A stretch of DNA of 34,796 nucleotides from Ventosimonas gracilis (GTDB taxonomy: Bacteria; Pseudomonadota; Gammaproteobacteria; Pseudomonadales; Pseudomonadaceae), in the NCBI RefSeq assembly GCF_001580025.1, contig NZ_LSZO01000183.1:1-34796 (forward strand), in the 5' to 3' direction. Numbering within the stretch: position 1 is the first letter of the stretch; each line of letters begins with the position of its first letter. A program made the position numbers and the translations under genes. Shown piece after piece: positions 1 through 8,392 of the stretch. The notes under the pieces were generated by a model. The model did no database searches. It was not told the DNA's origin and saw nothing but the letters and a program-made list of their open reading frames with translations.

Positions 1-2
1 TC

Positions 3-65
3 AATCATCGACATGAAAACATCTATCTGGCCTTGCTAAAATTACTGCGTGAACAGCCGCTTTGA
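3..65 (+). CDS. 3' end of an unrecognised gene (partial)
   Basis: The third forward frame is open from the window edge to a TGA at 63-65 and encodes a charged, leucine-rich, probably helical tail ending LLKLLREQPL. The composition looks coding, but only 20 residues are visible and no family can be assigned. In related genomes sucCD usually follows sucAB or lpd; this tail does not look like the end of SucB or Lpd. It could also be a chance open frame. Confidence 0.35.
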   Translation, partial: NHRHENIYLALLKLLREQPL

Positions 66-318
66 TCGCGTTTGCTTCCTAAGACCCATTTATTTATTGA
101 ACCATTCTCAATCGATTAGTTACATTGAAAGTCATTTACCAATACGTATTCCGCGCATTTTTACTTCCACCAAAGCGCAGCAGGGCAGGATGGATAGCCC
201 ATCTGTGCAAGACTTTACCTTGCTTGGCGCGCCCAAAAAGCGGACAATTTCACCCTTGCCTGTACCCAAGGCAGTGGGCCATCAGTCCGCTTACGTAAAC
301 CCAAAGGTCAACTAACGC
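66..318 (+). promoter_or_regulatory. sucC leader / intergenic region
   Basis: About 250 bp with no convincing gene; the reading frames crossing it have poor coding character. It should hold the sucCD promoter, but I cannot place convincing -35/-10 boxes. A short imperfect dyad (TGCCT...AGGCA) lies near 257-273, and AAAGG at about 301-305 is a plausible ribosome-binding site for the ATG at 319. Confidence 0.35.
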
Positions 319-1485
319 ATGAATCTTCACGAATACCAAGGCAAACAACTGTTTGCCGAATACGGTTTGCCCGTTTCCAAAGGCTTTGCCGTAGACAGCG
401 GTGATGAAGCCGCTGCCGCTTGCGAGAAAATCGGCGGCAATGAGTGGGTGGTTAAAGCCCAGGTACACGCGGGCGGGCGCGGCAAAGCCGGTGGGGTCAA
501 GCTGGTTAAAAGCGCCGCCGAAGCCAAAGCCTTTGCCGAGCAATGGCTGGGCAAGCGCCTGGTCACTTATCAAACGGATGCCAGCGGCCAGCCGGTTGCC
601 AAAATTCTGGTCGAATCCTGCACCGATATTGATCAAGAACTGTACTTGGGTGCCGTGGTAGACCGCGCAAGCCGCCGTATTGTGTTTATGGCCTCGACCG
701 AAGGCGGCGTGGAAATTGAAAAAGTCGCCCATGAAACGCCGGAAAAAATCCTTAAAGCAAGCATTGACCCATTAACCGGCGCACAGCCTTATCAAGGCCG
801 CGAGCTTGCATTTAAATTGGGGCTTAAAGGCGATCAGATTAAACAGTTCAGCCATATCTTTGTGGGGCTTGCCAAACTCTTTGTTGATTACGATTTGGCG
901 CTGCTCGAAATTAATCCGCTGGTGATTAAAAAAGACGGCAACCTGCATTGTCTGGATGCCAAAATCAATATTGACGGCAATGCACTGTACCGCCAGCCCA
1001 AACTACGCGCCATGCACGACCCATCACAAGACGATGTCCGTGAAGCGCACGCCGCTAAATTCGAGCTTAATTATGTAGCCTTAGACGGCACCATTGGCTG
1101 CATGGTCAATGGCGCAGGACTTGCAATGGGCACCATGGATATTATCAAGCTGCACGGCGGTTTTCCGGCCAACTTTTTGGATGTCGGCGGCGGCGCCACC
1201 AAAGAGCGCGTCAGCGAAGCCTTTAAAATTATTTTGTCCGACAGCAAAGTCAAAGCCGTATTGGTGAATATCTTCGGTGGCATTGTGCGCTGCGATATGA
1301 TTGCCGAAGGCATTATCGGTGCCGTTAAAGAAGTCGGCGTAAAAGTGCCGGTAGTCGTGCGCTTGGAAGGCAACAACGCCGAGCTTGGCGCAAAAACCTT
1401 GGCTGACAGCGGCCTTAATATTATTGCGGCAAAAAGTTTAACCGATGCCGCGCAGCAAGTGGTTAAAGCGGCGGAGGGTAAGTAA
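319..1485 (+). CDS. sucC: succinyl-CoA synthetase beta subunit
   Basis: Beta subunit of the cytoplasmic TCA-cycle enzyme that converts succinyl-CoA, ADP (or GDP) and phosphate into succinate, CoA and nucleoside triphosphate. The 388-residue product has the family's usual length. It opens with [11 protein letters not shown], carries an ATP-grasp nucleotide-binding domain with the glycine-rich loop AGGRGKAGG at residues 51-59 and the LEINPL metal-site segment, and ends in a CoA-ligase domain containing [10 protein letters not shown]. The stop codon overlaps the sucD start by one base (TAATG at 1483-1487), so the subunits are translationally coupled. No sucAB or lpd is visible upstream within the window. 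The assignment is firm. Confidence 0.98.
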   Translation: MNLHEYQGKQLFAEYGLPVSKGFAVDSGDEAAAACEKIGGNEWVVKAQVHAGGRGKAGGVKLVKSAAEAKAFAEQWLGKRLVTYQTDASGQPVAKILVESCTDIDQELYLGAVVDRASRRIVFMASTEGGVEIEKVAHETPEKILKASIDPLTGAQPYQGRELAFKLGLKGDQIKQFSHIFVGLAKLFVDYDLALLEINPLVIKKDGNLHCLDAKINIDGNALYRQPKLRAMHDPSQDDVREAHAAKFELNYVALDGTIGCMVNGAGLAMGTMDIIKLHGGFPANFLDVGGGATKERVSEAFKIILSDSKVKAVLVNIFGGIVRCDMIAEGIIGAVKEVGVKVPVVVRLEGNNAELGAKTLADSGLNIIAAKSLTDAAQQVVKAAEGK

Positions 1486-2369
1486 TGAGCATTTTGGTTA
1501 ATAAAGAAACCCGCGTTATCTGCCAGGGCTTTACCGGCGCACAGGGCACTTTCCATAGCGAACAAGCCATTGCTTACGGCACCAAAATGGTTGGCGGAGT
1601 AACGCCCGGCAAAGGCGGCAGCACGCATTTGGGATTGCCGGTATTTAATACCGTGGCAGAAGCCGTTGCACAAACTGGCGCTGAGGCTTCGGTGATTTAT
1701 GTACCCGCGCCCTTTTGTAAAGATTCTATTTTGGAAGCGGCTAATGCTGGCATTAAACTGATTGTCTGCATTACCGAAGGCATTCCCACGCTGGATATGC
1801 TGGAAGCCAAAATTAAATGCGATGAACTTAACGTGCGTTTAATTGGTCCGAACTGCCCCGGTGTGATTACCCCCGGTGAATGCAAAATCGGCATTATGCC
1901 CGGACATATTCATTTACCCGGTAAAGTCGGTATTGTTTCGCGCTCGGGCACTTTGACCTATGAAGCGGTTAAACAAACCACCGATGCCGGTTTTGGACAA
2001 TCCAGTTGTGTCGGTATCGGCGGCGACCCGATTCCGGGTTCGAGCTTTATCGATATTCTTAAACTGTTCCAAAACGACCCTGCGACCGAAGCCATCGTGA
2101 TGATTGGCGAAATCGGCGGCAGCGCCGAAGAAGAAGCAGCCGCTTATATCAAAGCCAATGTGACCAAGCCGGTGGTGTCCTATATCGCCGGTGTCACCGC
2201 GCCGCCCGGTAAACGCATGGGACACGCCGGAGCCATTATTTCCGGTGGCAAAGGCACGGCAGACGAGAAATTTGCCGCCTTGCAAGATGCGGGCGTTAAA
2301 ACCGTGCGCTCGCTGGCCGATATTGGCAGCGCATTGGCTGAAGTCACCGGCTGGCAAGTTAAAGCCTAA
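1485..2369 (+). CDS. sucD: succinyl-CoA synthetase alpha subunit
   Basis: Alpha subunit of succinyl-CoA synthetase; it binds CoA and carries the phosphohistidine intermediate. The 294-residue product begins with a Rossmann-type CoA-binding domain ([16 protein letters not shown], residues 13-28). The active-site histidine is seen as H247 in [13 protein letters not shown], equivalent to His246 of the E. coli enzyme. GPNCPG at 121-126 and SRSGTLTYE at 152-160 are further family signatures. It overlaps sucC by one base and is followed by a strong terminator at 2385-2410. It is convergent with the flagellar genes. Confidence 0.98.
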   Translation: MSILVNKETRVICQGFTGAQGTFHSEQAIAYGTKMVGGVTPGKGGSTHLGLPVFNTVAEAVAQTGAEASVIYVPAPFCKDSILEAANAGIKLIVCITEGIPTLDMLEAKIKCDELNVRLIGPNCPGVITPGECKIGIMPGHIHLPGKVGIVSRSGTLTYEAVKQTTDAGFGQSSCVGIGGDPIPGSSFIDILKLFQNDPATEAIVMIGEIGGSAEEEAAAYIKANVTKPVVSYIAGVTAPPGKRMGHAGAIISGGKGTADEKFAALQDAGVKTVRSLADIGSALAEVTGWQVKA

Positions 2370-2384
2370 AAACCGCGGTAAATA

Positions 2385-2410
2385 AAAAAGCCACCTACGG
2401 GTGGCTTTTT
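2385..2410. terminator. bidirectional rho-independent terminator (sucD / flgJ)
   Basis: An 11-bp perfect stem (AAAAAGCCACC at 2385-2395, GGTGGCTTTTT at 2400-2410) closes on the loop TACG, with A and T tracts at both ends. It can end the sucCD transcript on the plus strand and the flgJ-end transcript on the minus strand. Confidence 0.9.
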
Positions 2411-2429
2411 ATTTATACCCTCTACCCGC

Positions 2430-3305
2430 TCATGACTTATCCAGTGAAATAAGCTCAGCAATCTGCTTGGCCATTTTTTTTACCTTGTCGGCGTAGTTTG
2501 GGTCGCTGGCGTAACCGGCTTGTTGTAGTGCATCGATAAACTGTTCTGGATCATTAACCCGCTGCAGGGCTTCTTTATAACGTGGGTTGCTTTGTAGAAA
2601 ATCCAGATAATCGGCAAAACTATGCACAAAAGAGGGATAGGCGCGAAATTTTTCGGTTTGCCGGGCGGCTTTGCCGTTTTGATATTCAGTAGTGACGGCG
2701 CTAACCGATGCGCCATCCCAGCCGTGGGCTTTGATACCAAATAGATTGTGACTACTTTGCCCATCGGCAAGACGCGGGGTGAAGCGTCCCCAGCCGCTTT
2801 CCAGCGCGGCTTGAGCGAGCAGCCAGAGCGGTTGCAGCCCCATTTTAAGGGCGGTGCTTTCGGCGAGCGGGGCGAGCCGCTTAATAAAGGCTTGCGGTGA
2901 AGTAAACTCGCTATCCGCACTCGCTTCTGCCTGCCATTTCTGTATTTTGTCTGCGCCTTGCAGGGTCTCGCGCTTTTCACCCGGCGCGCTGGCAGTGGGC
3001 GAGGATTGTGGGGAAAGTTGACGGATCAGCACTTCACTTAATCCCAATCCTTTTTGCTGCGATAAAGTCACCGCCAGTTGCTGGTCGAGCATCTCCTGAT
3101 AGAGCTTGGTTTCGTTGCTTTGCAGGTAGCTGCCTTCGCTGAGCACATTGCTTGCCGCCCGCATGGCTTTAAGCATCTGTCCGAGCAGCAGCGCTTCAAA
3201 TTCTTGCGCGACCTGTTTAAGACTTTCTTGCCCATTACTGTCTTTTTTTAGCGAGGCCAGTCGCGCAAGGTCGGTATAGGCAGCGGCGTTTATCGGAGCG
3301 GGCAT
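2430..3305 (-). CDS. flgJ: flagellar rod assembly protein FlgJ with peptidoglycan hydrolase domain
   Basis: Dual-domain FlgJ of 291 residues. The N-terminal rod-capping domain (about 1-100, with FEALLLGQMLKAMR) scaffolds rod assembly. After a Ser/Pro-rich linker (about 98-135), the C-terminal domain (about 140-290) is a family 73 glucosaminidase/muramidase that opens peptidoglycan for the rod; the catalytic-type glutamate is E169 in AQAALESGWGRF. It acts in the periplasm after export by the flagellar secretion apparatus. It starts 2 bp after the flgI stop and is the last gene of the operon. flgK and flgL, which often follow flgJ, are absent; convergent sucD takes their place. Confidence 0.96.
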   Translation of the reverse strand: MPAPINAAAYTDLARLASLKKDSNGQESLKQVAQEFEALLLGQMLKAMRAASNVLSEGSYLQSNETKLYQEMLDQQLAVTLSQQKGLGLSEVLIRQLSPQSSPTASAPGEKRETLQGADKIQKWQAEASADSEFTSPQAFIKRLAPLAESTALKMGLQPLWLLAQAALESGWGRFTPRLADGQSSHNLFGIKAHGWDGASVSAVTTEYQNGKAARQTEKFRAYPSFVHSFADYLDFLQSNPRYKEALQRVNDPEQFIDALQQAGYASDPNYADKVKKMAKQIAELISLDKS

Positions 3306-3307
3306 GA

Positions 3308-4408
3308 TTAAATAACAATCAGCTCAGCCTGTAACGCGCCCGCTTGTTTAAGCGCTTCGAGTATCGCCATTAAGTCCGAAGGCGACGCACCGACTTGGTT
3401 GACCGCACGGACGATTTCATCAAGGCTGGTGCCGGGGGCGAATTTAAACATGGGTCTTGCCTCTTCCTTGGCATTGACGCGAGAACGCGGCACGACGGCG
3501 GTTTGCCCCAAGGATTTAGGGTTCGGCTGGCTGACGTTTAATTCCTCGCTAATGCTCACCGAAAGGCTGCCATGCGTGACGGCGGCTGGGGATACGCGCA
3601 CATTTTGGCCAATCACAATGGTGCCGGTGCGCGAGTTGATAATCACTTTGGCGACCGCTTGCCCGGCTTCAATTTCCAGATTTTCCAGCACTGCCAAATA
3701 ATCCACACGGGCGCTGGAAGAGGCCGGGGCGCGTACGGTGATGGAGCCACCATCCAGTGCCTCGGCGACACCCGCGCCCAGTTTTTTATTGATGGTAGAG
3801 ACGATATTTTTCGCCGTGGTGAAATCGGCGCGATTCAGTTGCAGCAGCAGCTCGCCGCCCTGCTCAAAGCCGCTAGGAACAGCGCGTTCAATGGTCGCGC
3901 CTGCGGGAATGCGCCCGCTTTGTGGCACATTGACGGAAATTCTTGAACCGTCGCGCCCTTCCGCGTCAAAGCCGCCGACCACCAGATTGCCTTGGGCGAT
4001 CGCGTAGACATTGCCGTCGATACCTTTAAGCGGTGTCATCAGCAGGCTGCCGCCGCGCAGGCTTTTGGCGTTGCCGATGGAGGAAACGGTGATGTCGAGC
4101 GTCTGCCCGGGTCTGGCAAAAGCAGGCAACTCTGCCTGCACAGAAACTGCGGCGACGTTTTTAAGCTGCACATTACTGTAGCCGGGCGGTAGTTTGATGC
4201 CGAACTCCGACAGCATGTTGTTAAAGGTTTGCAGGGTAAAGGGCGTTTGGCTGGTCGCATCCCCGCTGCCGGAAAGGCCGACCACCAGGCCATAACCAAT
4301 CAGCGGGTTGCTGCGCACGCCAGCAATGCTGGCAAGGTCTTTTAGGCGTTCGGCCTGCGCGGCGGTGCTTAGCAACAACAAAGCCAAAAGACGAATTAAA
4401 ACGGCCAT
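3308..4408 (-). CDS. flgI: flagellar P-ring protein FlgI
   Basis: Forms the periplasmic P ring around the flagellar rod. I chose the ATG at 4408, giving 366 residues, because it starts directly with a Sec signal peptide ([19 protein letters not shown], cleaved after AQA) followed by mature [21 protein letters not shown], typical of FlgI. A start at 4438 would add ten residues and overlap flgH more. The reading frame overlaps the end of flgH by 13 bp, which indicates translational coupling. Family signatures include [11 protein letters not shown] near the N terminus and the C-terminal [19 protein letters not shown]. The P ring assembles with the help of FlgA, which is not encoded here. Confidence 0.96.
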   Translation of the reverse strand: MAVLIRLLALLLLSTAAQAERLKDLASIAGVRSNPLIGYGLVVGLSGSGDATSQTPFTLQTFNNMLSEFGIKLPPGYSNVQLKNVAAVSVQAELPAFARPGQTLDITVSSIGNAKSLRGGSLLMTPLKGIDGNVYAIAQGNLVVGGFDAEGRDGSRISVNVPQSGRIPAGATIERAVPSGFEQGGELLLQLNRADFTTAKNIVSTINKKLGAGVAEALDGGSITVRAPASSSARVDYLAVLENLEIEAGQAVAKVIINSRTGTIVIGQNVRVSPAAVTHGSLSVSISEELNVSQPNPKSLGQTAVVPRSRVNAKEEARPMFKFAPGTSLDEIVRAVNQVGASPSDLMAILEALKQAGALQAELIVI

Positions 4409-5100
4409 AGCGGACTCATAAAAAAGCGTTGCAGCCAACCGGGACGACTGGCATCGGCAAAGCTGCCGGTGCCGGAATAGGTGATTTTGGCATCGGCGAT
4501 ACGGGTGGACAGCACGCTGTTATCCGTGCCGATGTCGTCGCTGCGGATACGCCCGCTGATGCGCACCAGTTCATCGCCGGTATTAAGCGTTAGCCATTTT
4601 TCCCCGCGTACCAAGAGAGTGCCGCCGGGCAGCACATCGGTCACACTTACGGTAATCGAGCCAAACAGGCTATTGCTTTGCCCTGCTTGTGCGTTGCCTT
4701 TGCTCGAACGGGTCGCGTTGAACTCGCTATTGAGGCCCAGTCGCTCTCCCTGCAAGGGATTGGCTTTATCGCCCGGGTTTCTAATCGAAAGACTCGCGCC
4801 AAACAGTGATGACAGGCCGATATTCGCATTAGCATCCTTTTGGATTTGGCTACCGGCACGTTTGCTCGCTTGCGTGTGCTCGCTCAAATTAACGGTAATC
4901 AAATCACCGACGCGATACGCCTTGCGGTCGCTGTACAGATTGCTGGCGAAACCGTCCTGCCAAATCGCCCCACCGGTTTGCGCGGCAGGCAAGGGGGCAA
5001 CCGGCACCGGCGGCGCGTAGCTGGCCTCATCCTTCGGTAGCGTGGGTGAACTGCAAGCGCTTAGCCAAAGGCTGCACAAGACAAAAAAAGCGCGTTTCAT
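4396..5100 (-). CDS. flgH: flagellar L-ring lipoprotein FlgH
   Basis: Outer-membrane lipoprotein that forms the L ring, the bushing through which the rod passes. The 234-residue precursor has a short lipoprotein signal peptide ending in the lipobox LSAC, so C16 is the predicted acylated residue. Downstream, [23 protein letters not shown] and the later [14 protein letters not shown]...ISGRIR segments are characteristic of FlgH. It lies 3 bp after flgG and overlaps flgI at its 3' end. Confidence 0.96.
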   Translation of the reverse strand: MKRAFFVLCSLWLSACSSPTLPKDEASYAPPVPVAPLPAAQTGGAIWQDGFASNLYSDRKAYRVGDLITVNLSEHTQASKRAGSQIQKDANANIGLSSLFGASLSIRNPGDKANPLQGERLGLNSEFNATRSSKGNAQAGQSNSLFGSITVSVTDVLPGGTLLVRGEKWLTLNTGDELVRISGRIRSDDIGTDNSVLSTRIADAKITYSGTGSFADASRPGWLQRFFMSPLWPF

Positions 5101-5103
5101 CCG

Positions 5104-5889
5104 TTATAGCGTCTGCGTAATAAAGCCCAGCATCTGGTCGGCGCTGGAGATCACTTTGGAGTTCATCTCATAAGCACGCTGCGTGGTAATCATATTGACC
5201 AATTCTTCCACCACACTGACATTGGAGCCTTCGAGCATCTTCTGCTTGAGACTGCCGATACCGTCAAGCCCCGGTGTGCCGACGCGCGGCGTGCCGCTGG
5301 CGCTGGTTTCAATAAACAGATTGCCACCAATCGCTTCCAGTCCGGCCGGATTGATAAAGTCCGCCAATTGGATTGAGCCGATTTCCTGCGCCTGCCCGTC
5401 GCCTGCCAAGGTGACGGAAACCGTACCGTCTTCGCCCACGGTAAAGTTCTTGACCTGGTCGGTCAGGCTGATCCCCGGCTCCAGCGCAAAGCCTTGCGCG
5501 GTGACCATCTGCCCGTCGCCGTTTAAGTGAAAGCTGCCGTCTCTGGTATAACCGATACTGCCGTCCGGCAGCGCCACTTGAAAAAAGCCGCGCCCGTCTA
5601 TCGCCAAATCCAGCGGATGCTGCGTGTCTTGCAAGGAACCTGCGGAAAACAGCTTTTGCGTGCCGACCACGCGCACCCCGGTGCCCAGTTGCAGGCCGGA
5701 CGGCAGCTCGCTCTCTTGGCTGCTGGCGGCGCCCGGTTGACGGCGGATTTGGTAGAGCAAATCCTCAAACTCCACCCGGTCACGCTTAAAGCCGGTGGTC
5801 GAAACGTTCGCCAAGTTATTGGAAATCGCCGCCAGATTGGCATCCTGTGCGGCAAGGCCGGTCTTGCTGACCCAAAGGGCGGGAAGCAT
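5104..5889 (-). CDS. flgG: flagellar distal rod protein FlgG
   Basis: Builds the distal rod of the flagellum. The ATG at 5889 (261 residues) is chosen because AGGAG lies 8 bases upstream and because FlgG proteins begin MLPALWVSKTGL; the longer open frame from 5922 would run into a REP-like palindrome. The N-terminal rod motif (AISNNLANVSTTGFKRDR, about residues 24-41) and the C-terminal helix with EELVNMITTQRAYEMNSKVI are typical of axial proteins. The intergenic REP-like repeat at 5912-5935 separates it from flgF. Confidence 0.97.
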   Translation of the reverse strand: MLPALWVSKTGLAAQDANLAAISNNLANVSTTGFKRDRVEFEDLLYQIRRQPGAASSQESELPSGLQLGTGVRVVGTQKLFSAGSLQDTQHPLDLAIDGRGFFQVALPDGSIGYTRDGSFHLNGDGQMVTAQGFALEPGISLTDQVKNFTVGEDGTVSVTLAGDGQAQEIGSIQLADFINPAGLEAIGGNLFIETSASGTPRVGTPGLDGIGSLKQKMLEGSNVSVVEELVNMITTQRAYEMNSKVISSADQMLGFITQTL

Positions 5890-5911
5890 TTTTAGATCTC
5901 CTGGTGGTTTA

Positions 5912-5935
5912 CCCTCTCCCAAGGCTATGAGAGGG
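5912..5935. repeat. REP-like palindrome 1 (flgF-flgG gap)
   Basis: CCCTCTC at 5912-5918 pairs with GAGAGGG at 5929-5935 across a 10-nt loop. The same CCCTC/GAGGG architecture recurs at 20569-20592 and 33185-33207, always between genes. In the operon mRNA it would form a small hairpin just upstream of the flgG ribosome-binding site. Confidence 0.55.
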
Positions 5936-5946
5936 CTGAATAGGCT

Positions 5947-6678
5947 TTAACCGCGCATGATTTGCGCCAGTGCCGCGTCGTCGTCTTCGGCGCTTTTCAT
6001 CATCTTGACGGACAGCTCAAACTGACGCGACAGCGCGAGGATTTCGGTCATCTCGGCGACTGCATTCACATTGCTGCTTTCCAAAAAGCCCGCCGTCACC
6101 TGAACCTGCCCATCGGCAGGCAATTCTTGAGCCTCTTTGTGACGAATCAAACCGTCCAAGCCTTTTTGTAACGAGCGACTGTCTGCATTGACCAGTTTCA
6201 AGCGGTCGATTTGCGCCAGCGCCTCGCTGCCAGTCGGACGAATGCTGATCGTGCCATCGGCCGCGATTTCCAGCGACTGCTGCGGCGGCACGGCAATCGG
6301 CCCGCCGTTACCCAATACCGCCAGGCCGGTTTGTGTACGCAGCACGCCTTGCGCGTCGATGACAAGGCTCGCGCAGCGCACATAGGCTTCGCTGCCGTCT
6401 TTGGCCTGCACCGCCAGCCAGCCGTCGCCACGAATGGCAACGTCCATCGGGTTGCCGGTTTCTTGCAAGGTGCTACTTGCAAAATCGGTCGCCGGACGTT
6501 CGGTCATGGCATAAGCCCGTGCCGGAAAGCCATCGCCATAAACCGGCATGGCGCGCGCCTGCTCAAAGTCACGGCGAAAACCGCTGGTAGCCACATTGGC
6601 GAGATTATTGGCGTGCGCGCGCAGCGCCAGCGAGTTTTGGCTCGCGCCGCTCATGGCAACGTAAAGCAGCTTATCCAC
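5947..6678 (-). CDS. flgF: flagellar proximal rod protein FlgF
   Basis: Component of the flagellar proximal rod, 243 residues. The start is a GTG at 6678 with AAGG eleven bases upstream; the protein begins DKLLYVAMSGASQNSLALRA, matching FlgF. It has the axial-protein N-terminal helix (HANNLANVATSGFRRDFEQ), the QETGNPMDVAIRGDGWLAVQ segment shared by rod and hook proteins, and a C-terminal helix (NAVAEMTEILALSRQFELSVKMMKSAEDDD) that packs against it. It follows flgE by 4 bp. Confidence 0.96.
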   Translation of the reverse strand: MDKLLYVAMSGASQNSLALRAHANNLANVATSGFRRDFEQARAMPVYGDGFPARAYAMTERPATDFASSTLQETGNPMDVAIRGDGWLAVQAKDGSEAYVRCASLVIDAQGVLRTQTGLAVLGNGGPIAVPPQQSLEIAADGTISIRPTGSEALAQIDRLKLVNADSRSLQKGLDGLIRHKEAQELPADGQVQVTAGFLESSNVNAVAEMTEILALSRQFELSVKMMKSAEDDDAALAQIMRG

Positions 6679-6682
6679 AGAC

Positions 6683-8065
6683 TTACCTTAGGTTAATCAG
6701 CGTTTGCGTAATGGCGCTTTCGGTTTCGATGGTCTTGGCGTTGGCCTGATAGTTGCGCTGCGCAACGATCAGATTGACCATTTGTTCGGACAGTTCGATA
6801 TTGGCATCTTCCAGCGCGTGCGAATGCAACTTACCCAAGGTGCCGGAACTTGGCGCACCGATCACCGCTTCGCCCGATTCCAAGGTCTGCGCCCAACTGG
6901 TTTTGCCAAGCGCGGTCAAGCCCTGCACATTAGCAAAGTCGGCCAGCGCCACTTGCCCTTGCAGTTTTGTCATACCGTTGGTGTAGCGGGTAAAAATCAT
7001 CCCGCGCTCATCAATCTCAACGCCGGATAGCTGGCCGGTGCTGTAGCCGTTTTGGCTTTGACTGTTAACGCCAAAAGCCGAGGCAAATTGGGTGGATTGG
7101 CGCAAATCCATTTGGATGCCCTCTGCTGCGGCGGCGGAGCCGTTAGCAGACCATTTCGGCGGCGTGCCGCCGTCTGCATGCGCCGGAATCCAGCCTTCGA
7201 GTTTAAGCAGCCCGCCCGGCCCTACGCTAATGCCACCGCTGGCGGCGAGTTTGCTGGTATCCAGGCGCCCGGCACTGTCAAACTCAAGGCTGACCATCGC
7301 CGCTTCAGTGCTTTCTGGATTGGTCGGCGAGCGGCCATCAATTAACGTCTTCATCTGCCACTGGCCTTGGCCGGTTTTGACAAAGTATTGGGTTAAATGG
7401 TGTGAGTTACCTTGACTGTCAAACAGTTCAATCGAGGTGGAATGGTTGTAACTCGCAGGATCCTTGGGGTTAAAGGTTTTATTGGCTGCCTCAAGCGCAC
7501 CGGCTTTATCGTCAGGATTAGCCTTTAAATGCTCGTCATAAGCATTTTGCCAAGCCGTTGGCGATGCCTTGCTTGAGTCCAGATTAAAGTTCCATTCAAT
7601 CCGGCTGGAGGCTTTGGGTTCGTGGTTGCCTTTGGCAATCTGCAAATCGCCCAATACGCCGTTTTGCAGACGGCCTTCGCTATCGGCGCGATACCCCTGC
7701 AGGCGCTGGTTAAAGTTATTGACGATATAGCCTTGGTTGTCCGCTTTAAAATAACCGGCGCGCGTGTAACTAATTTCACCGCCGTCTTTGGTGACAAAAA
7801 AACCGTTACCGTTAATGGCTAAATCCAGCGGATTTTGCGTGTCGTTAATATTGCCCTGATAAAACAATTGTGCAATATGCGGCTGTTGTACACCACTGCC
7901 TCTTGGACTGCTGCCAAGACCATGTACGGAAGCGGCATAAAGATCCGCAAACTCTGCCCTGGATTGTTTAAATCCGGCACTGCCCACATTGGCAATATTA
8001 TTGCCGGTGACCGAAAGGTCTGCATTGGCCGCGCGCAAACCGCTTAAGCCGATATTAAACGCCAT
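6683..8065 (-). CDS. flgE: flagellar hook protein FlgE
   Basis: The universal-joint hook protein, polymerised beneath the FlgD cap. The 460-residue product begins MAFNIGLSGLRAANADLSVTGNNIANVGSAGFK, the conserved D0 domain, and has QNPLDLAINGNGFFV at about 80-95. It ends in the paired C-terminal D0 helix (ELSEQMVNLIVAQRNYQANAKTIETESAI). The central variable domain, about 150-330, is larger than in the E. coli protein of about 400 residues. GGAG at 8071-8074 (minus strand) is the ribosome-binding site. The upstream neighbour is csrA instead of the usual flgD. Confidence 0.97.
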   Translation of the reverse strand: MAFNIGLSGLRAANADLSVTGNNIANVGSAGFKQSRAEFADLYAASVHGLGSSPRGSGVQQPHIAQLFYQGNINDTQNPLDLAINGNGFFVTKDGGEISYTRAGYFKADNQGYIVNNFNQRLQGYRADSEGRLQNGVLGDLQIAKGNHEPKASSRIEWNFNLDSSKASPTAWQNAYDEHLKANPDDKAGALEAANKTFNPKDPASYNHSTSIELFDSQGNSHHLTQYFVKTGQGQWQMKTLIDGRSPTNPESTEAAMVSLEFDSAGRLDTSKLAASGGISVGPGGLLKLEGWIPAHADGGTPPKWSANGSAAAAEGIQMDLRQSTQFASAFGVNSQSQNGYSTGQLSGVEIDERGMIFTRYTNGMTKLQGQVALADFANVQGLTALGKTSWAQTLESGEAVIGAPSSGTLGKLHSHALEDANIELSEQMVNLIVAQRNYQANAKTIETESAITQTLINLR

Positions 8066-8078
8066 CCACTACTCCAAA

Positions 8079-8096
8079 GCCGCAACTGCAAGCGGC
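8079..8096 (-). promoter_or_regulatory. hairpin between csrA and flgE
   Basis: GCCGC (8079-8083) pairs with GCGGC (8092-8096) over an 8-nt loop. On the mRNA strand it ends a few bases before the flgE Shine-Dalgarno GGAG, and the flgE start context reads GUGGAUG, so GGA motifs flank it. It could modulate flgE translation or mark a processing site; no T tract follows, so it is not an obvious terminator. Confidence 0.4.
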
Positions 8097-8108
8097 AATT
8101 ATTAAATC

Positions 8109-8303
8109 TTACATAAAGCGACCGGTATTTCCGTCGTCGCGTTCTCGTTGGATGCGCTGGTAAATTTCTTCACGATGAACCGAAACATCTTTAGGCGCAT
8201 CCACGCCAAGACGAATTTGATTGCCTTTTACACCAAGCACGGTAATGGCAACATCATCACCGACCATCAGGGTTTCGCCAATCCGGCGAGTTAAAATAAG
8301 CAT
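8109..8303 (-). CDS. csrA: carbon storage regulator CsrA (RsmA family)
   Basis: Small dimeric RNA-binding protein that binds GGA motifs in mRNA leaders and changes translation or stability. The chosen ATG at 8303 gives 64 residues starting [18 protein letters not shown], the universal CsrA start; a start at 8318 would add five residues with no ribosome-binding site. The key RNA-contact residues L4 and R44 ([10 protein letters not shown]) are present, so it should be functional. The gene lies between flgD and flgE in the same orientation. In most gammaproteobacteria csrA sits near alaS, so this is either a relocated main copy or a second, flagellum-dedicated paralogue; the window cannot tell which. 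Confidence 0.95.
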   Translation of the reverse strand: MLILTRRIGETLMVGDDVAITVLGVKGNQIRLGVDAPKDVSVHREEIYQRIQRERDDGNTGRFM

Positions 8304-8304
8304 T

Positions 8305-8318
8305 TCCTTAACTTCCAT
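8305..8318 (-). promoter_or_regulatory. csrA leader with GGA motifs overlapping the ribosome-binding site
   Basis: On the mRNA strand the leader reads ...AUGGAAGUUAAGGAAAUG. AUGGA (8314-8318) and AAGGA (8305-8309) both match the ANGGA core recognised by CsrA, and the second lies directly in front of the start codon. This arrangement resembles known csrA autorepression sites; the function here is inferred. Confidence 0.45.
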
Positions 8319-8328
8319 TCAATAACAG

Positions 8329-8343
8329 GCACATTTTATGTGC
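8329..8343 (-). promoter_or_regulatory. small hairpin in csrA leader
   Basis: Perfect 6-bp stem GCACAT/ATGTGC around a 3-nt loop, 26 bases upstream of csrA. It is the second of two inverted repeats in the 89-bp flgD-csrA gap. Its role is unknown; it may be an RNA structure or an operator. Confidence 0.45.
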
Positions 8344-8351
8344 AATTTTTT

Positions 8352-8382
8352 AAATACTTTGGACCAGTGATCCAAAGTATTT
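8352..8382 (-). promoter_or_regulatory. 12-bp perfect hairpin between flgD and csrA
   Basis: AAATACTTTGGA (8352-8363) and TCCAAAGTATTT (8371-8382) form a perfect 12-bp stem with a 7-nt loop, 10 bp downstream of the flgD stop. On the mRNA strand the upstream arm ends in UUGGA at the loop edge, a possible CsrA contact. An AU-rich base and UUU at the end of the stem would allow partial termination or RNase processing, but the run after the stem is A-rich, so it is not a canonical terminator. Confidence 0.55.
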
Positions 8383-8392
8383 CCCTTGACGA

